NCBI RefSeq assembly: GCF_900091465.1
Contig: NZ_FMHV01000002.1
Location: forward strand, 3,906,001 to 3,970,000
DNA from: Micromonospora rhizosphaerae
GTDB lineage: Bacteria > Actinomycetota > Actinomycetes > Mycobacteriales > Micromonosporaceae
Direction of reading: 5' to 3'
DNA length: 64,000 nt
Positions 62,166-64,000 of this stretch are shown here, in pieces. The notes beneath the pieces were generated by a model. That model was given only the letters and a program-made list of their open reading frames with translations, was not told where the DNA came from and did not search any database. A program made the translations under genes and the position numbers. The stretch's first letter is position 1, and each line of letters starts with the position of its first letter.

Positions 62166-63683
62166 ATGAGCGTAAGACGGATCATGGGCACCGAGGTCGA
62201 GTACGGCATCTCCGTGCCCGGCCAGGCCGGGGCCAACCCGATGGTCACCTCATCCCAGGTGGTCAACGCCTACGGGGCGCGCCCGGAGCTCAACCGGGGC
62301 GGCCGGGCCCGCTGGGACTACGAGGAGGAGTCACCGCTGCGCGACGCGCGGGGGTTCACCTACTCCGGGGCGGCCTACGACCCGGCCGAGGCGCTCGCCG
62401 ACGAGGACCTGGGGCTGGCCAACGTCATACTCACCAACGGCGCCCGCCTCTACGTCGACCACGCCCACCCGGAGTACTCCACGCCGGAGGTCACCAACCC
62501 GCTGGACCTGGTGCGCTGGGACAAGGCGGGGGAGCGGGTGATGGCCGAGGCGGCCCGCCGGGCCGCCACCATCCCGGGCACCCACCCGATCCACCTCTAC
62601 AAGAACAACACCGACAACAAGGGCGCCAGCTACGGCGCCCACGAGAACTACCTGATGCGGCGGCAGACCCCGTTCGCCGACATCGTGGCGTACCTCACGC
62701 CGTTCTTCGTCACCCGGCAGGTGGTCTGCGGCGCCGGCCGGGTCGGCATCGGCCAGGACGGCGCCCAGAGCGGCTTCCAGATCTCCCAGCGCGCCGACTT
62801 CTTCGAGGTCGAGGTGGGGCTGGAGACGACCCTCAAGCGGCCGATCATCAACACCCGGGACGAGCCGCACGCGGACGCCGACAAGTACCGCCGGCTGCAC
62901 GTCATCATCGGCGACGCCAACCTGTCGGAGATCTCGACCTATCTGAAGGTCGGCACCACCGCGCTGATCCTCACCATGATCGAGGAGAAGGCGCTCGGCC
63001 CGGACCTCGGCATCGCCGACCCGGTCAGCGAGCTGCGCGCGGTCAGCCACGACCCGTCGCTGAAGCACCTGATGCGGCTGCGCGACGGGCGGCGGCTCAC
63101 CGCACTCGACGTCCAGTGGGCGTACTTCGAGCGGGTGAAGTCCTTCGTGGACGACCGGTACGGCTCCGACGCCGACGAGCAGACCCTGGATGTGCTGGAC
63201 CGCTGGGAGAGCGTGCTGGACCGGCTCGGCCGCGACGCGTTCCTCTGCGCGGACGAGCTGGACTGGGTGGCCAAGCTGCGGCTGCTGGAGGGTTACCGGG
63301 AGCGGGAGAAGCTCGGCTGGGGTGCGCACAAGCTCCAACTGGTCGACCTGCAGTACTCCGACGTGCGCCCGGAGAAGGGGCTCTACCACCGGCTGGTCTC
63401 CCGCGGGTCGATGAAGACCCTGCTCACCGACGAGCAGACCCGCAGCGCGATGACCGAGCCGCCGGAGGACACCCGCGCCTACTTCCGCGGTCGCTGCCTG
63501 GCCGAGTACGCCTCCGAGGTCGTCGCCGCCAGCTGGGACTCGGTCATCTTCGACGTGGGCCGGGAGTCGCTGGTCCGGGTGCCGATGATGGAGCCGGAGC
63601 GGGGCACCCGCAAGCACGTCGGGGCGCTCTTCGACCGGTGCGAGAGCGCCAAGGATCTGCTGGAAACCCTGACCGGGGGCTGA
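62166..63683 (+). CDS. dop: Pup deamidase/depupylase Dop
   Basis: The 505-residue enzyme belongs to the glutamine-synthetase-like Dop/PafA family. It starts with [10 protein letters not shown] (metal/ATP-binding Glu), has the nucleophilic Asp98 in [13 protein letters not shown], the Dop-specific loop and [18 protein letters not shown]. Dop removes Pup from substrates and, where Pup ends in Gln, converts it to Glu. A terminator-like hairpin separates it from pup. Confidence 0.96.
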   Translation: MSVRRIMGTEVEYGISVPGQAGANPMVTSSQVVNAYGARPELNRGGRARWDYEEESPLRDARGFTYSGAAYDPAEALADEDLGLANVILTNGARLYVDHAHPEYSTPEVTNPLDLVRWDKAGERVMAEAARRAATIPGTHPIHLYKNNTDNKGASYGAHENYLMRRQTPFADIVAYLTPFFVTRQVVCGAGRVGIGQDGAQSGFQISQRADFFEVEVGLETTLKRPIINTRDEPHADADKYRRLHVIIGDANLSEISTYLKVGTTALILTMIEEKALGPDLGIADPVSELRAVSHDPSLKHLMRLRDGRRLTALDVQWAYFERVKSFVDDRYGSDADEQTLDVLDRWESVLDRLGRDAFLCADELDWVAKLRLLEGYREREKLGWGAHKLQLVDLQYSDVRPEKGLYHRLVSRGSMKTLLTDEQTRSAMTEPPEDTRAYFRGRCLAEYASEVVAASWDSVIFDVGRESLVRVPMMEPERGTRKHVGALFDRCESAKDLLETLTGG

Positions 63684-63699
63684 GCCCCGGCGTACGGGG

Positions 63700-63737
63700 A
63701 GCCCGTCGTGTGCCGCAAGCCGGGCGCGCGGCGGGCT
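63700..63737 (+). terminator. Intrinsic terminator between dop and pup
   Basis: A 14-bp stem (63700-63713 with 63724-63737, three G-U pairs in RNA) is followed by TTT. It should end or reduce dop transcription before pup, so pup may need its own promoter in 63740-63790. Confidence 0.65.
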
Positions 63738-63792
63738 TTTCGTCACTCTGGCGAGGTAAGTTCATCGCAGGCGATCGTGGAGGAGGCACCAG

Positions 63793-64000
63793 ATGGCTAC
63801 GCAAGAAGGCGGCCAGACCCAGGCCGGCAAGTCCCACCAGGCCGAGGAGATCGAGGACGTCACCGCCCAGGCCAACCCCGAGGTTGCCGAGCGCCACGCC
63901 GAGATCACCGAGGACGTCGACGACCTGCTCGACGAAATCGACTCCGTCCTCGAGGAGAACGCAGAAGAGTTCGTGAGGGGCTATGTCCAGAAAGGGGGAG
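63793..64000 (+). CDS. pup: Prokaryotic ubiquitin-like protein Pup (cut by window end)
   Basis: The first 69 codons are present: a disordered N-terminus (MATQEGGQTQAGKSHQAEE), the ARC-binding helix (VAERHAEITEDVDDLLDEID) and FVRGYVQKGG. The next codon begins with G at position 64000, so the C-terminal residue after Gly-Gly cannot be Gln and is expected to be Glu. GGAGGCACCAG precedes the ATG. Pup is attached by PafA through the C-terminal Glu to lysines of target proteins. Confidence 0.95.
   Translation, partial: MATQEGGQTQAGKSHQAEEIEDVTAQANPEVAERHAEITEDVDDLLDEIDSVLEENAEEFVRGYVQKGG

Noticed and set aside
62331..63746. 471-codon minus-strand frame over dop
   Set aside because: It is a shadow of dop and encodes no recognisable fold.

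Overview
The window is high-GC actinobacterial DNA, very probably from a Micromonosporaceae member (Micromonospora, Salinispora or a relative). The right edge carries the Pup-proteasome neighbourhood: RecB-like nuclease, M50 protease, TrmI, ferredoxin, ARC/Mpa ATPase, Dop and Pup. GTG starts, 4-base stop/start overlaps and GC-rich bidirectional hairpins fit the same group. No rRNA, tRNA or CRISPR was seen.

Layout. (1) 1-8.3 kb: a small membrane protein, a GNAT acetyltransferase, an alpha/beta hydrolase, a PadR regulator with an ABC exporter (ATPase plus FtsX-type permease), a decayed MFS gene and a DivIVA-domain protein. (2) 8.4-40.4 kb: a large catabolic block. It holds an FCD-type GntR regulator, a phthalate-4,5-dioxygenase-like Rieske oxygenase with its own ferredoxin and reductase, a 4,5-dihydroxyphthalate-decarboxylase-like protein, LigJ-type 4-oxalomesaconate hydratase, LigK/RraA-type aldolase, a class II aldolase/decarboxylase, PanB-like, RpiB-like, alcohol and beta-hydroxyacid dehydrogenases, three cupin proteins, two benzoylformate-decarboxylase-like ThDP enzymes, an isochorismatase-fold protein, a frameshifted aldehyde dehydrogenase, an Fbp-type ABC importer with two binding proteins, three MFS carriers and an AAA+ ATPase of the TRIP13/Pch2 type. 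(3) 40.4-43.2 kb: an oxidoreductase/TetR pair with a near-canonical tet operator, flanked by 94-bp inverted repeats and an IS5-like remnant. (4) 43.4-48.3 kb: zinc metallopeptidase lipoprotein, HAD phosphatase, MacB-type ABC exporter. (5) 48.6-53.7 kb: two mirror-image operons of SCP2-domain protein plus debranching-type glycosidase, with a 569-bp almost identical tract inside diverged genes. (6) 53.7-55.7 kb: NarL-type two-component system. (7) 55.8-64 kb: conserved proteasome neighbourhood, ending inside pup.

Main result. Every promoter region of the 32-kb catabolic block carries one copy of an 11-bp motif close to TGGTCTAACCA (consensus TGGT[A/C]TNAC). Eight copies were found, including one at gntR itself. 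This matches the dyad type bound by FadR/FCD-family GntR proteins, so the whole block is probably one regulon. The lower-pathway enzymes (LigJ, LigK) and the Pht5-like decarboxylase point to aromatic acid breakdown through a protocatechuate or gallate type meta route. No LigAB-type ring-cleavage dioxygenase is present, so one of the cupins may do that step. A TRIP13-like remodeller inside a catabolic operon, translationally coupled to a ThDP enzyme, has no obvious precedent and is the strongest candidate for something undescribed.
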